From Pyronema omphalodes (lineage: Eukaryota > Ascomycota > Pezizomycetes > Pezizales > Pyronemataceae), in NCBI GenBank assembly GCA_024516155.1, contig JAJJXM010000021.1, positions 310,001 through 374,000 on the forward strand: a DNA stretch of 64,000 nucleotides. The letters are read 5' to 3'. The position numbers were made by a program, and so were the translations under genes. Position 1 is the stretch's first letter, and each line of letters starts with the position of its first letter. The notes under the pieces were generated by a model, which had not been told where the DNA came from, did no database searches, and saw only the letters and a list, made by a program, of their open reading frames with translations. This document shows positions 46,796 to 60,616 of the stretch, one piece after another.

Positions 46796-49700
46796 CATTC
46801 ATCGTCATGGTCATGGTAATCGGAGAATGCCTTTCGTACTGCTATCTGCGATGATTCAAGTTGTACACTGGTCACTTTTCACACCTGTCACCAAATGTAC
46901 TTAGAGTTGATTTTTCCAAATTTTACATAATACATGATTCATAAGCTGTTCAATCATTTTTGCCGCGGGGGTTTGTGGTGGAGTTTACATATACAGTAAC
47001 GCCATTACTAGATATTCTCCCTGTCTTGAAGTTTGAAAATAAAAACCAGATATTCTCGTAATCTCGAATCTCATGTGCGAAGATATTTCCAGAAGGGTAC
47101 CGAGGGGAGAGGGGGTTCGTTTCATCATTATTTATTCGAGAATCGTGTCAGAAGGAAGGAATTTGAAGCGGCGTGTTATGGAGGCTTAGAACTTGGAACT
47201 TGGAGCTTTGAACTGCTATATGGGCCTGTCATTCATGGTGCTACTAGCTAGAGGATTAACTTTTGATCAGTTGGTGATTCGGGGTTTTCTATACCATCCA
47301 TATTACAATGATTATGGTGCCATATATTTCTATGTATATGCATCTTTACACTCATAGATTATCGAAAATGAATTTCTGTCATTCTTATGTATATATTTGT
47401 GTATGTATTGATGTATAGATGTGTTATACACAGGATAACAATGGCAGATATAATACATAATAATCCGTCATATTTTCTTCGTAACCTAGTAACCTAGTAA
47501 CCTAGTATCCAGTCAATACAACCCAATATTTACATCCGTTATCTATGTGTGTGGCCATTGTCATGGTCAATTGCTAATATGTAGTTACAAATTACCATAA
47601 CAGGGCCACACGATTCACCCATTTATGAGGAATTGGTCTTGATATACATGTAAAAGTATAATATACCACATTTATAGTTTTATTCATGTTATTACTAGGC
47701 TAGCACGAGGGTTGGAGGTCGAACAGATGAATCATCAACCTTTTTTCACCAGCTACTCTCGGCGGTTGTTAATTAACATCACCAGCTTGGTCGATCGTGA
47801 TATGATGCTAAGTTTCAGCAGGAACGTTTAGCTCGGAGATCTCCACATACTTGTGGATATCGCAGTGCTAGCAGCCTGCATCACATCTTTTTGGCGCTAT
47901 GCAAAGTAGCCTGATCAGCGGCAAGTTAACCCATTTGAGCAGCTGGCTTTATAACTAATTTCGTTTGTCCAACGTCTCATCTCAAATCCTAAACACCCCC
48001 TCTGTCACCTGGAAGTGAATATACATACATAGGATCGAACTCTGGGACTTGGGTACATATGACATCATTATCGTATGTGGACATGCGTTTTCTTAGAGAA
48101 AAGAAAAAGCTCATCTGAAAAACGGTCGTAGAATCCTTGTAGTTTTGTTTAAACACCGGGAGAAATTGTCGCCCGATGTATGGTATTCATCAATCATTAA
48201 CCAAAACCATTATCTATGGGCCAACAACATAACTGAGGAGCCTACACATCCGACGGAGAGATCAAGTGTTTGAAATCTAGAGAAATTAGTATACAACTAC
48301 GTATGACAAGCCGCAATATAAAATACAATACAATACACAGACAATGGTAATTTATGCTAGTATGCTTCGCAAGTTCTCAAATTGGGATAGAATAGCTAGG
48401 GTTATAGATATGTAAGGTCTCAATACTTATTATTGTATGGTTACATTGGATGCGATTCTCAGGATTATGATCAACAAATAGATCTACTCAGAGTATTTGT
48501 TGATCGTTACAGATTCCATGAAGGAACTTTTAATAATATAGATAGCCAGGAGTCAATGAGTTACGTACAGGGTTTCAGGGTTATACAAGTTCCTAGCATA
48601 TACATATGTGCTGTGTATGTAGTTACCGTTGCATGACAAGACGAGACGTCTGCCTATATATAGATGACGACGTACCAATTGTGATACCCAGGGGTTTGAA
48701 GAACCCAACTGATGAAGAGCGAGAAGGACGAAGGAATATCAATTGACCCATATACATTGGTTTATTTTTTCCTTACATATGTAGAGCGGAAATACAATCT
48801 TGATATGAGATGATGGAAGGGGTACATATGCCTAAGAAGTCGATAAAATATCCTATGAGCGCACGTTTTCGAATAAGACCCCTGGATATCTCATCAATTC
48901 AATTACCGGGATACATCATCGCATGATAGGGCCGTTGTGTTATACCGAATCGCTTTCTTTTTTGGATATCGTATCCATCATACACAACCATACCATACCG
49001 GATACATTTAAAGACCGACCTTTCGCTTTCGTACTGTGTCGGACCATAATTAACTACCCCCATCCCCGCCTCCCTCCATACCCATGCCCGAAAGATCCAC
49101 GTAAGACCCGAGTTCATTAGGTGTGCTAGGTATGTATATTAGTCCCAACCGATGTAATATCCGGTAAGAATTATCGGCACCCGAAAGAGTCGGCATAAGG
49201 TAAGCACCGAGTTCCGTGACTATATATATGTGTATCGATAATGATTTCGGCGAGGCACGTACAGGGGAACTTTCCTAGTTTATCTCTAAACTCGAATTTC
49301 GGGGATCAATCCATGATTTCGACAGGGAAAAAATAAGAGAATAGAATGGGGATCAGGATGCGTTGGTATCCACTCTCTTGACACTCTTTCTCCTCTCCAC
49401 GATGATTCTAGTTGTGCTCCACGGTGGCGTAGGTTATGGAGTTAGTTGGTTAATGACTATTACCTTGTACGTGTGATTCACAAGGCTAGATGCTGCTTCA
49501 TGCTCCATAATACAAGAAGCCCATAGTCTAGCATTGCTGGCATTTACTACCGGTCAGTCTATTACGCATAATCACCATAATCTACCGCCCCACAGATGCA
49601 CTGATGGGCACAAGTTATCTCCGGTAAATCTCTCGTGTTCATCATTATTATTTGACCCCAATTGCGAACATTAGACTTCTCTAGGCGGGAAAGTTATAAT

Positions 49701-51886
49701 CACAGCTGATCGATAGCCAAGAGATGAAAACAAAAGTTTATGCATCCGTATGTATGTTAAATCGCTTGCATAATGTTACAATATTCCTAGTTGCTTATCA
49801 ATGATTCTCCACTGGTAGCCTTAATTAGGTTCTGGGATTGAAATTCCAAATGGAACTGTGAACCTTATCCCGCAATGCGAGCTGTGGTATGTGGGACTAT
49901 ACGTGGCATTGTACAGATCCGGTGTCTGCTTGTATACATGTCTTTGGTTTTCATACCCATAAATCTGCAACTGTAGGCGCCAGCCGATATCCGGGTTGAA
50001 CTTTTGCCTATGTGGATGTCTTGAAGGATCACTGGGTATTCACTATCCGGGTTCTCCGCAGGATGATACGAAAAAGCATGGAACCAGAGATCATATCTAA
50101 ATCACGAGAGCTCCTGGATTGTACATAGGCTGGAAAATCCTTGTCCGGGTCTTCTTCCCAGTGATTTCGATTTTCGACTGCAACTTGCTGCGGCCTGTGG
50201 AATTTTTCCGTGGATAATGTATGTTGCTTCCGAGAGAGCAAGTACCTAGATTTTCATAGTACATAATTTATTGTATCGAATTGATTATTTATCATCAAAT
50301 TTACCAGGTGTAGGAACTAAATAAACGCCGTGCATTACTGCTGTCCGCTTTATCCGTACAAGATCAATCCAAAAGCGTATCTAAAGTTTAACGTCGAGAA
50401 TTATGTAAAGACCGACGGTCCGGAAGGAAGATTTTCTCACAATCCTTCCTTCTCCGGAATTCAGCGGTATCCAGCGGATATGTATGAAGGAAATTGGTTT
50501 AATGTTACAGGAATACCTCCGCGTATCTAGGTATCCGCCGGTACAGAACACAAAGCTTTACAGGCCTTTGGGCTCCTACTGTCACAATCAGCGACCACCA
50601 CCTTACTTGCATTACAAACTTGTACAACAGTGTGGAGTACGGGAGTATCTATCAATTTATTTCTTTATCCCTTGTTATATTTCGGAGCGGGAACGAATGC
50701 TCGCATTGTTTATGCGAGGACTTAATGAGTTCTGCCGTGTAAATTGCTGCAGATTATGATGCAAGAATCCTTTGAAGAAGGCTGAAGAAAGCAAGTAGGT
50801 ATCGTAGCTATTGTTACTATGCTTAATTTTAGTTGGAAAGAGATGAGGAATTGATACCCAATGTCTACGGTTGCATTTATTTGCACAGGTTTCACCAATT
50901 TCGTACTGCAACAGCCCAAGTTTTTCGGCAATTATCAACGGTAGCTCCAAGTCCTCCGCTCAATGAATAGTAAGAAGGCTGAAACCTATCTGATGTTCTG
51001 CCGCCGAGGATCGGATGTGATTTAGATCTTCCAACAGCTGGTTTCGTATTTTTCCAGCCAGTCCACGTATTGCGGAAGTTATTGCCAATTTTTATGATAG
51101 CCAGGGCCTAAAGTGTCTCAAGAAATCCATATTACTACTCAAAACATAAAACTAGACCCAACTAGAGATACTAAAGGCGATGATCAAAGATCTCTTCCGC
51201 GGAGACTCCCCTAGATAGCGGAGAGTCATGCAGGTCGGGAAATCCTCACATATATCCGGTAAGCGACAAATCATGTCTCTTGTACCTGATCAGTGACGAC
51301 GATCATGTTGTCTGTTCCTGAGACGAGTCTGGCGAAATCCCACGTTTTCGGAGTGGGCGTGAATATTTGTGTGACAGCACTCAAAGCTTGTCTGAACCCC
51401 GCGGATCGTGTGAATAATACCTATGACAGGTCTTTGGAAGGTGGGTATTCATTACTTAGGACAGCTCTCGGACCAGCACCGCAGTTCGCGCAGGCTCCCA
51501 TCGCTGCGTTTGGGTGAACGGATGAACCTCTGGCCGTATTTGATGACCGGCAGCCCGGCGAGGCAAGGAAGTAAGGGGAAATATCTGGGCCAATAGCAAT
51601 TGCGTTCAATGGTGTGAGATGGATTTATGGAGGGCGGTTCAGAAATCGTCAACTCTTCATGAGACGATTGTTTGCAATCTCCAACAGTTGAAATTGCCTA
51701 AGGTCTTTGTTCTTTGCTGGTGCACTTTTGTTTTTATTCTTATTGATAATTCGGCGATCGGGTAAGATTCCGCCGAGGCCCAGCCATCCTCCGTCTATTC
51801 GGATCGTCGTATCTCTTTCCTGTTGCAGTAATCCCGTTTCACATCTGCTCACTCGACGACAAGGCTTGGGACAACCCGGGAGATCC

Positions 51887-52258
51887 ATGCATCGGGATTA
51901 GGGGGCGGCCCCAGTAGTGTAGTGGTATAACTCCCTGCAACTGCGCAAATACAACGGGTTCGAATCCTGTGTCGCTCCCACAGGTATTGCTTGGTTACCG
52001 GGGTTTGTCCTCAGGGAGGTTTACCCGGTGCTCAGGATAAGTGGTCACGCTTTCCTGATCTAAGCCTCCTTAGGTATAGACAAGTGTTGGTGGAATGGTT
52101 GGGTTAATGGGTGTAGGAGATTAGGGCGCCTCATTAGGAGACTTCGGTCTCGAGGACAGGAAAAATGGTTGTACAAGTTGCTTTACCCGCATAGGCCTTA
52201 TAGGCCTCGATCGGACGTATGATTGAAATAAATAAAATAAATAAATGCATCGGGATTA
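51887..52258 (+). mobile_element. tRNA-Gly-derived SINE with 14-base target duplication
   Basis: The element body is 51901-52244 (344 bases), flanked by identical ATGCATCGGGATTA at 51887-51900 and 52245-52258. Its head resembles a tRNA-Gly: polymerase III box A TAGTGTAGTGG at 51915-51925 and box B GGTTCGAATCC at 51957-51967, the spacing of a tRNA gene. An unrelated body of about 240 bases follows, then an A-rich tail of TAAA units (gaaataaataaaataaat). A tRNA head, non-coding body, simple A-rich tail and long target duplication define a SINE moved by a LINE. No partner LINE is seen in the window. The perfect duplication suggests a fairly young insertion. Confidence 0.9.
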
Positions 52259-55200
52259 TCGTAGCTTTTCTGGAATGGTGTCAGTGGGGACGCAGCGATG
52301 ATTCCCGTAGGTTCGCTCCCCTGCACCTGGGTCGCACCATCGTTGATATCGTTGTTAGGCAGGTGCAAGAAGCAGCATCTTGCAGAGATCCACTTGGCGT
52401 ATCTGCTTGAGTATCTAGACATAGACATCCTAAGGATATTTTGACATGCCGAGTCTGCCATGAATTTGGGGCAGGAAAAAATGGGTACCTGCTCTGATAC
52501 TAGAATATAGCTAGATTTATTAAGAGCAATCTAGATATCGCGGGAATTTTTTGCCATGCGACCGCATGGCTGTAGCTTTAGGTTCGACTGTTCCACTGCT
52601 TCCAACTAGTTTCGCGATTTGCTAATTGCTGCTTTCAGAAGAGATGCAGGAAGGGATCGTCTGATATCATCGGTAACCGGCAGGAAGTTCAACGGCCGCA
52701 AGTGAATTATCAATGGCCGTGAGGGCTCGCTTGGGGAGATATCCATAGATTATGCTATCGGAAGCTGTGTGAATCCGTCAAAAACGAGGTGTGTATCTGC
52801 GTAGATCTCATGTGTATGGCCACGCGAGAAAAATAGAAACAGTTGAATTTCTGCTTTGCATTCTTTGAGTGCTATTTCCATCGGGTAGCTGCTGCAATGG
52901 AAAATTATCCTTGAGTCCGTAAGAACCACACATCGGATCTGTATCTGAAACCGAGCAGGGGAGAGGATAGTGTTTTTAAATGATGACGATATGGTGGTTT
53001 CGATTTCGCGGCTCAACAAATGGCAGATACGTACAGCTGCAATGTGTGAAGTGCATCCGGTAAATTGAACAGGGACACTGCGTTGCATTGCTTCATCCTA
53101 GGGTTCCCTAAAGTCGCTGCGATGGTTTGCTGCGTGGGAATGCGGCGTCAGGACTCAGGCTAGGTGTGCCCCTGTTCCCGCGGGGGTTCCCTGTTGCTGT
53201 TTGCGAGGTCACTTGATCGACGTCTGGGAGGAGAAGGGCAGTAAAGTTAGCAGCGACAGGGCAGAACAGCCGGCGGCGAGACAGCCGTGGTGGAGTGGAG
53301 GTGGAGGCGAGTGTCGGGAAGTGGAAAGAAGTGTAGGAGAGGTAATAAGAAGGAGGGGGGAACAAGCAAAGGAGGAAGTGAAGCGACAGAAAGAAGCAGA
53401 AAAGTAGCAGAGCAGCAGAGCAGCAGAATATCGTGCCACTTCTCGTACTCCGCGTATGTAGCAGAACAACTGCCAACTCTGTCCTAATCGTACGTCTTTG
53501 TGATATGCTCCCGCGGATCTGCCCTCGCAAATCCCACTGCTCCATAAACAACCTCGCGCTGCTGTCTCTGATGCTTCTTTCACTTCTCTCAGCCATGGTG
53601 CACTTAGACAGGCAAAGGCTACATGCCTTTCACGCATCGATCGACAGACATCTCATCTCCCCCCTCTCCCCCCCTTCCTTCTTGTCTTCCCTCACACACA
53701 CGCACAATAACCAACACACAGCACGTAGCCATACCCTCCCTTTCCTCCATTCCCCCACCCATCCAACGCCTACACAACTGTCTCGCTCGCCGTGTTGCAA
53801 GAACGGCCATCATTATATCGTATCATATTTCCCAGTGCAGCGGGTCCGGCTCAAAGGGGATCCGTTAGACAGCAAACGTATCTAGGTGAAGTGGAGGTGG
53901 AGGGATGGGAGAGTAGCAGAGATGGAGAGGTATGTAGCTGTGGTGGTAGAGTGGAGCGCCGGCAGTGGCAGCGCACTTGGCCCAGTCCACTTTACCCCCT
54001 CCGCTAGCGCCGCACGGCGACGTCTCTTCTCTCGGAGATCGACGGCGGACCTTTTACAAACCCTAGCCAAATCAATCTTACAGGAGACACATCAATCTTC
54101 AAGCGCAAGCCAGGCGGGCAAATCACGGTCGCTATCCCACTTTCAGCCTCGCTATCGTTTCAGAATTTGACGCTTGACGCTTCAGCATCAAAAAAAGTTT
54201 TTGCTTCTTTGAACGAAAGCACTGTCTAAGCTGGTCGGTAGATACGGTTCGAAATAGTCCTCCTGCTGCTGTTCTCGCTGCATGCCCCAGCCCGAGGCAG
54301 CTGACGAAGGTATGTACACTTGTTGTATGTATTTCCAATCGTCACTTCTCGTGACCACGTTATGGTAAGGGCAGCCGTAGGCGGTGAAAGCTCATAATTG
54401 TTGGCACCAATACATAGTGTACGAATATACGTACTTTGGATCAATGTGATTTCGTATTTATGCGTTTCGATATAAAAATAAGCACGTTGGACAGGATGAT
54501 GTTTGGTTTAATGATGATGTCTGGATGCGGAGACAGATCCTAGTCCATATTCGGTCGTTCTCGCTTTGTTGCATTCTTCTGTGGGGCTTCTGCGGTGTTC
54601 CTTCGGAGAGGCGGCTCAGGACAAAGAAGGAGACGTTCCGTGTTGCTGGAGAGGCATGTCGGTGCCTGGTTGCCCTGTAGCACTAACTTGTGAAGGGAAA
54701 CCCTGCGGAGAGTTCTTTTTCCACATGGCGATGGCAGTCTGGCGGCCTACATGAGATGCTGGTGCTTTGCTGCCTCATGGGGAAGTGGCGGTGGTGGCAG
54801 ATATCCGCAACGAGGAGAGTGACAAGATGTGTACAAGAGTAAAGATATACGTCAGACCATCGTTAGCATGAGGAGGAGGAGTACACTATCGATAGGATCA
54901 GAAAGGGCATGTCTGCGGTGAAAGTATGGGGTCGAAAGTATCACCAGGTTATGATAGCATTTGAAAGGGCAATAAACGAGTATCACCAGGCTGTAGATAG
55001 TAAGTATCAAACGACGAAAATGGGCACCACATCTCCGGGCTGTCCGATGGAGAAGACAGCACGCAAGAAGGGCGGGTTACAAAAACGACATGGAGCATGA
55101 CGATGGAGGAACGAAAAGGGCGGGTCACGAACGATATGGAGCATGACGATGGAGCAACGGGGAAGGCGAGTAGACGAGCAGGACAAGCTGGCCAACCCTC

Positions 55201-57002
55201 ACAACAACACACTACACAGCACAACAACACCATCTCCACCAGCACAACCACCACCAGCACCACCATCTCCCCCATCTCCCATCACACGGATGGACGTACG
55301 GATATCACCAGCACGCTCAGAACGCAGCCAGCCAGCAGCAGTGCCGAACGCCTGCAGCAAACGCACATGGTTCACAAAGTGCAGTGCAGTGCCCCTCACA
55401 TCGTGTGTGGCTTCGACATCTGCGGGACGATCTTCCTTCGGCATGTCTCCGCTTCATTAGGCGCTCTTCCTGTACATACCAGAATCGGAGATTTTAATTG
55501 GAAGAGCGCGCTTGTTTCGAGAAAAGTGCTGCTGCTATGCGGAGAGAATCCGCGTCTGCCATCTGTAATTTATCGGTACAGAGGCTCTGGCGACTGCTGG
55601 CGGCCTGCTCGATCTTCCATCCCGAGTTCTAGAGCAGGTTTCTGATGGAACTGAAACTCAGCATTCACGGGTAGACGGTCGCTTTTGGGGACGCCCAAAA
55701 ATGGGGAAATGGACGCACATCTTCATGTGGAGCACGCCCCCTCCCGTGTCCCCCCTTCGAGCCATCACAGCAACCACCACCACGCACGAAGACACTTACT
55801 TACCAACGGGGACGACAACAATGACGATCCCAACTGCTTGAGCCCTCGACAGACTGTAGTCACTTTTATGACCAAACGCAGATTAAGTCGCAGCCAATGA
55901 GGCGTGGTTCTTTTGACTGTTAAGCATTTCGTTTCTGCACGACTGCTGCCTTATATTTGGCAAAGTGATGTCTCTGATCGATCAAGTTATCATCACGCAT
56001 GGGGTGTGTTTTAATGCCATTAATTGCCATTAATGCCACCCGGTGATGGTTGATTCCTGGGATGTTCCAGCGAGGCTTCTATCATCTCCGGTTAGATTTC
56101 CTCGGATTATTGGATTGGCTCCATAATAATCCCTTCCCACCCTACCCACCTACCACTACCAGGCCTACCACTACTAGAACATTATTAGCACGAAGAACTA
56201 CAGTTTACACACTTATCCAGACTTGTCACCTACCACGACTACCACGGCCACACACACACCCCTCCCCCCATCCGTCTAACACCCTCTCTGTCTGTCTAAC
56301 ACTCTCTCCGCCTAACACTCCCCCCTCCCCTCCCTTACCCCCCCCCCCCACCCTGCAAATCATCAGTAGAGTAGGTAGCACATCAATCCGAACGTCACCT
56401 TTTGCCCAACTGCAGACCCATGGTGTCGCTTCCATGCTTCTTCCTCCTCAAATATCCGCTTTAGCTAAACGGTTGGTCCTACTACTCGCATCATCCCGAG
56501 CAAACCGCAGATACATGCTCACCCGTCGCCCGGATTTCTCGCCCCTGGTTAACTTCTGGTCTAATACAACTACTAAAAAGGGCTGCCATAAATACCCCCA
56601 CTACGCCCTCTTCCCTTGTCCCCTCCGCCTGCATAAATATTCTCTGTTCGTCGTCGCTTGTGGTTGAAAAAAAAAAAAGAGAAGTCGTTCGTCAGTCAGT
56701 TCGCAAGTTCGGTTGTCGACCTCATCGTGTGTTTGACGAAATACCGCCATCATCATCCAAGCAACCAGTGAGCGTCTGTATCGATACATACAACTATTTC
56801 TACGAGTCAACCAGTCACTCGCAAAATATTTCAAAAAATTATTTTATCAACCACAGCGAGTCTGCGAAGCCACCATTTCATCCGACTTTAATAAATTATC
56901 AACACAACTTTTTGCACCTACCCCCGCCCGCCGCAGAGCAGCAACGCATAACAAACGCAACGATAATACGAGAACATAAATACATCACATATAATATAAA
57001 CC
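52259..57002. other. Long gene-free upstream region of the zinc-finger gene
   Basis: 4.7 kb without a recognised gene. It is richer in GC and simple sequence than the desert before it: pyrimidine-rich stretches near 53640-53780, CCACCA-type patches near 55200-55290, and CCTACCACTA-type patches near 56140-56200. About 56660-57002 has the A/C-rich look of a fungal 5' leader. Frames such as minus 53108-53596 are low-complexity and unsupported. A large regulatory region and long leader for the transcription-factor gene is the simplest reading. Confidence 0.5.
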
Positions 57003-57785
57003 ATGAACCTCCCAAGCATCGTCCACAGCTCCCCAGCTCCAGGCCACTACCACAGCATGTCTCCCTACCCACCACAGTACACCTCTACACCCGCACCTCC
57101 CGCCCCACCACCATCACCTCCAGTGGAAGACACCAAGCGCCTACCATCTATTTCGACGCTGTTAATGTACACCGAAGGCTCCAGTCAGCCCGCGCACAGT
57201 AAGCCTAAGAAACCATGACCCATTTTGGGATCATGAAACTGATTTCCCCCAGGTGCTCCTCAAGAGCGACAGCAGAGCCAGCCTCCGCGCCTCCCACCCA
57301 CGCCGCCGATGCGCCCAGACAGCGTCTTCAGCGCCGGCAGTGCTTCACCTACAATTTCCTCCTCTGTCCCTGCCAGCTACTACTACCCCGCCTACAACAC
57401 CGCTGGAAACAGGTCTTCCTACCCTCCTGCACAGAAGCCTATCTATCCCTCTCCAACCGACGGGTATCCTCCTCAATACTACCCCCAGGATATCTATGGA
57501 AAGCCCCAGATGTTGGTTCCGCTCTCAGTGGCCCCGCCAAGCTCATCCAATCCTTGGCACCATCACCACCACCAGAGCCCGACGACGCATCAAGCTTTCC
57601 CGCAATCACAGGATCGGTACATCTGTCAAACCTGCAACAAAGCGTTTTCGAGACCGAGTAGTTTAAGAATACACAGCCACAGCCATACGGGAGAAAAGCC
57701 ATTTAAGTGTCCTCATCATGGGTGCGGAAAGGCATTTTCGGTACGGAGTAATATGAAGAGACACGAGCGTGGATGTCACCAGTAG
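57003..57785 (+). CDS. C2H2 zinc-finger transcription factor (two C-terminal fingers)
   Basis: Likely sequence-specific nuclear regulator. Exons are 57003-57198 and 57253-57785, 242 residues; the junction A|GT gives ...PAHS-APQERQQSQ. The N-terminal half is Pro/Ser/Tyr-rich with a short LPSIS motif (KRLPSISTLLMYTE) seen in several fungal C2H2 regulators, and a His5 run at about 160. Two fingers occupy about 187-242: finger 1 CQTC...HSHSH (CX2C-X12-HX3H) and finger 2 CPHHGC...HERGCH (CX4C-X12-HX4H), separated by the classic HTGEKPF linker. The finger pair resembles those of Cmr3/YPR015C-like and FlbC-like fungal proteins, but I cannot assign an orthologue. The unusually long upstream region fits a heavily regulated developmental gene. 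Confidence 0.93.
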
Positions 57786-57987
57786 TTTGGTACCATAAAA
57801 CGAGCTATCAACGAGCTTACCAACGAGCCGGTCATCAGTTCCATAACTTAACGAACTGCTGGTCTCGTCAAAAAAGCTTCCGGAGAAGCTTTTAATTTTC
57901 TAATAACTGTATAGACTTTTTCCCTTATTTCCTTTACTTTCTTAATTCCCTTAACAGTGTTTTTTATGGGCCGGTGTTATCTTTCTG

Positions 57988-58018
<31 letters not shown>

Positions 58019-60608
58019 CGATTCTTGTTTATTTTTTTGATCAAATCATGGTTTTCCTAGTCTATTTCTCCCTGGGTTTTTTTTATCATCTGCACCTTCC
58101 ATGATGGGCGCTTGATTTTTTTTTTGTTGGGTTTCTTTGGATTTTCTTTCCTATAAGCTGCTGCTCAAGATGCATTTGAAGTTTTTATACAGGCGCTAAA
58201 CGGTCGTTTTTTTGTCTTTTGTTTCGAATTTGAGTGATGGAATGGGGAGGAATGTAAGCGGCTGAATAGTTTGCAAAAGGGATTCTTGTACAGTATTTGG
58301 TAGTGGATCAAGGTGTTTTTGTACCTGTACTAAATAGTGGGAAATGTTCGAATGCCCGAAAGTTGAAGAAAGTTAATGTATCATAGAATAAAAGGCGAAC
58401 TGCCTATGGAATGGTAAATAAGTTGAACCTACTACTATTTTGATCCCGTTTTGTGAGCTTAACGAACCTGAAAGCTGGAATTCTCGTACAGTGAACACCA
58501 AAAGCAGCCTGTATTACAGAACATTATCATAAAGCCCCATACTATAGGTACAATTTCCTAAGTCAATTTCAGAACCCCACCCACAGAGAGCTGATTCAAG
58601 GCCAGGAAGGATCCAACCCACACACTCCGGAAAAGGAAAAAACCCCAAGCCTGGAGAGCCCAGGGAGTCTGGCCCCGCATTACCTCCCAAATCGCCCTGC
58701 CCTGCCTCAACGCATCATGCAACTCAAAAACATTGATGAATCCAATCAAACCGATTGGCTTGCCGAGTGCAGCGCTTTCCGTCTGCATATCTGCATGGCA
58801 ATGGCTGATGACAATACCAGATTCCGGTATACCCCAGTTCATAACCCCTCATAGCCAATGATGATCTTAAGAAACGTTGTTATCACTCAATTTTATGAAT
58901 CTTATGATCCTCCGCTTGATTCATCCCAGCCCAGGATCTGGTCGGTAACACACATGAAAATATATATATGTAAAAAAAAGCAAAAATGCACCATAAGCGA
59001 AGTCGCGCTGTCTAGGATATAAAACAAAAAATTGATTGGAACCCTTCAACGCTGCGTTCTGGGTCTGGTTTCGAAAAGTCTCAGTAAGAAGTGTTAAGGG
59101 ACGGATACTCAAGGATCACAGGACTCCCTGCTACTCTCTTCAGAATCACAGTAAGACTCTTGTTATGTAAATTCTGCCGTCTGAAGTTGGTTGTCTTACA
59201 AGTTTACATGTTTACACTCTGGGTAGTACACGTAACTACACAGCCCTGAAGAAAGTGAATCAGAACTTGGATGCTCTAGCTGGAGCAGCCTTTGACGGAG
59301 CTTTTAGGTCCTTCGTTTGATCCTCATAAGCTCCTTTGACTCCCAAGCTACCTTCGGTGAAAGCCCTTCTGTTAAGTGTAGGATATCTCGTGGACGTGGG
59401 ATTTGAAATAAATGTACATAGACGTCGGAATGCGGCTGATAAACAACACCTGCAATAAGCCGTCTGTACCGAACCAGTGAGGCGATCTTATGGGGTTAAC
59501 GGAGCTGCGGATTGCACTTTCAACTCCGATTTTCTATTGCTTTTGCTTCACTTTGGTTTTCCCCGGCTTTTCCCCTGTTCCATGATTCCTCTGTCCACTG
59601 CACTTCATCTGGAGTACTGACTTCTCTACACTTCTCTAGGGTAATCTCGACGCCGCGCTGCGCTTGTTTTTACTTCATCCTCATAATTGCACTTCATCGT
59701 CTTCACTTTTCTTCACTCAACTTCCGCCGCTCACACGCTTTTAACGCCTTACACGCCTTACTTTACGAAATCCTTATATATCATGTATATCAGAAATCAT
59801 CCGAGATCTAAGGTTTCCGTATCTCGGAATCATAAACACCCGGAAATGAACATATTCCAAAACTGGCTGTTTCAACCATCAAAAGACACGTAAAGTATCG
59901 ACGCCCCACAAAGATGTATTTTCTGCCAACCAAGACGCCACCGACAGACACAGCACACTATATTTGGACTAAAACTTCTTTCTTTCTACTCTAGGAAATA
60001 AAGCCAAATGCCGATCATTGCAAATCAGATGACGCGAAGTTATGCGGGGATCGTGGATGGATGGTATGTACCTTGCAGAGATTACCGCGTCTACTGCGGC
60101 GCGGCGGGATGATTGAGATTTCATGGTAAGGAGCGGGTATTTCAGGCGGGAATTGTTTGGTGACATTCGACTGACTGGACCCACTTTTGTAAGGTTTCTG
60201 GAGTTCCCAGGGTCCATTCAATCGTTCGTTGAAATCTGCTGGTCCTGATTTATTCGTTTACGAATAGTTCACTCCGCTCATGTCCCCTGATATGTAACTT
60301 TCGTACTTTCAATAGAAACGCCGTTCACTTGCATTTCATCTTAGGAAGGTGGAGCGCTCCCTATGCAACGGTGGTTGACAAACTGACAAGGTGTGTCGCG
60401 ATCTCCGTACCGGGTCTGTTCCGTTCCCTGCGTGTTTTCGAATTTCGTACTATCCCGACTAGTTTAGTCCATTAAAAACCGCATAATCGCGACGTCATTT
60501 GGGTTTTGAGTAGCCCCTTGAAAGCGGCCTTGTTGAATTGCCGCGGTATGTGGCATCGGAGGATCAAGTAATTACCCGGTCTTTAGGCCGTCTGCTTCGA
60601 TCGCGGTT
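57786..60608. other. 3' flank of the zinc-finger gene and gene-free DNA
   Basis: Contains T-rich tracts, including a 27-base T run at 57988-58014, likely in the 3' UTR region. The frame on minus at 58558-58842 (94 codons) is not recognisable. No RNA gene or element was seen up to the target duplication at 60609. Confidence 0.5.
57988..58014. repeat. 27-base T homopolymer
   Basis: Uninterrupted T run about 200 bases downstream of the zinc-finger stop codon. Confidence 0.9.
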
Positions 60609-60616
60609 GCTTTGCA
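60609..60616. repeat. Left target-site duplication GCTTTGCA
   Basis: Directly abuts the left terminal repeat and is identical to 63725-63732. Confidence 0.9.

Larger units (their letters stand above)
36977..51886. other. 15 kb gene desert
   Basis: I recognise no gene, RNA or element across this stretch. Apart from the listed simple repeats it is AT-rich, with many catatgtatg-like motifs. Frames such as 44082-44723 (213 codons), 43757-44170 and 40467-40697 show no family resemblance or splice support. Around 49.9-51.9 kb several short frames on both strands look slightly more protein-like (for example minus 50029-50241), so a heavily decayed gene could lie there. Confidence 0.5.

Noticed and set aside
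53108..53596. 162-codon minus-strand frame
   Set aside because: Low-complexity Leu/Phe/Ser sequence from a purine-rich simple stretch; no conserved domain.
58558..58842. 94-codon minus-strand frame with a hydrophobic stretch
   Set aside because: No recognisable family, and no neighbouring exons or conserved motif.
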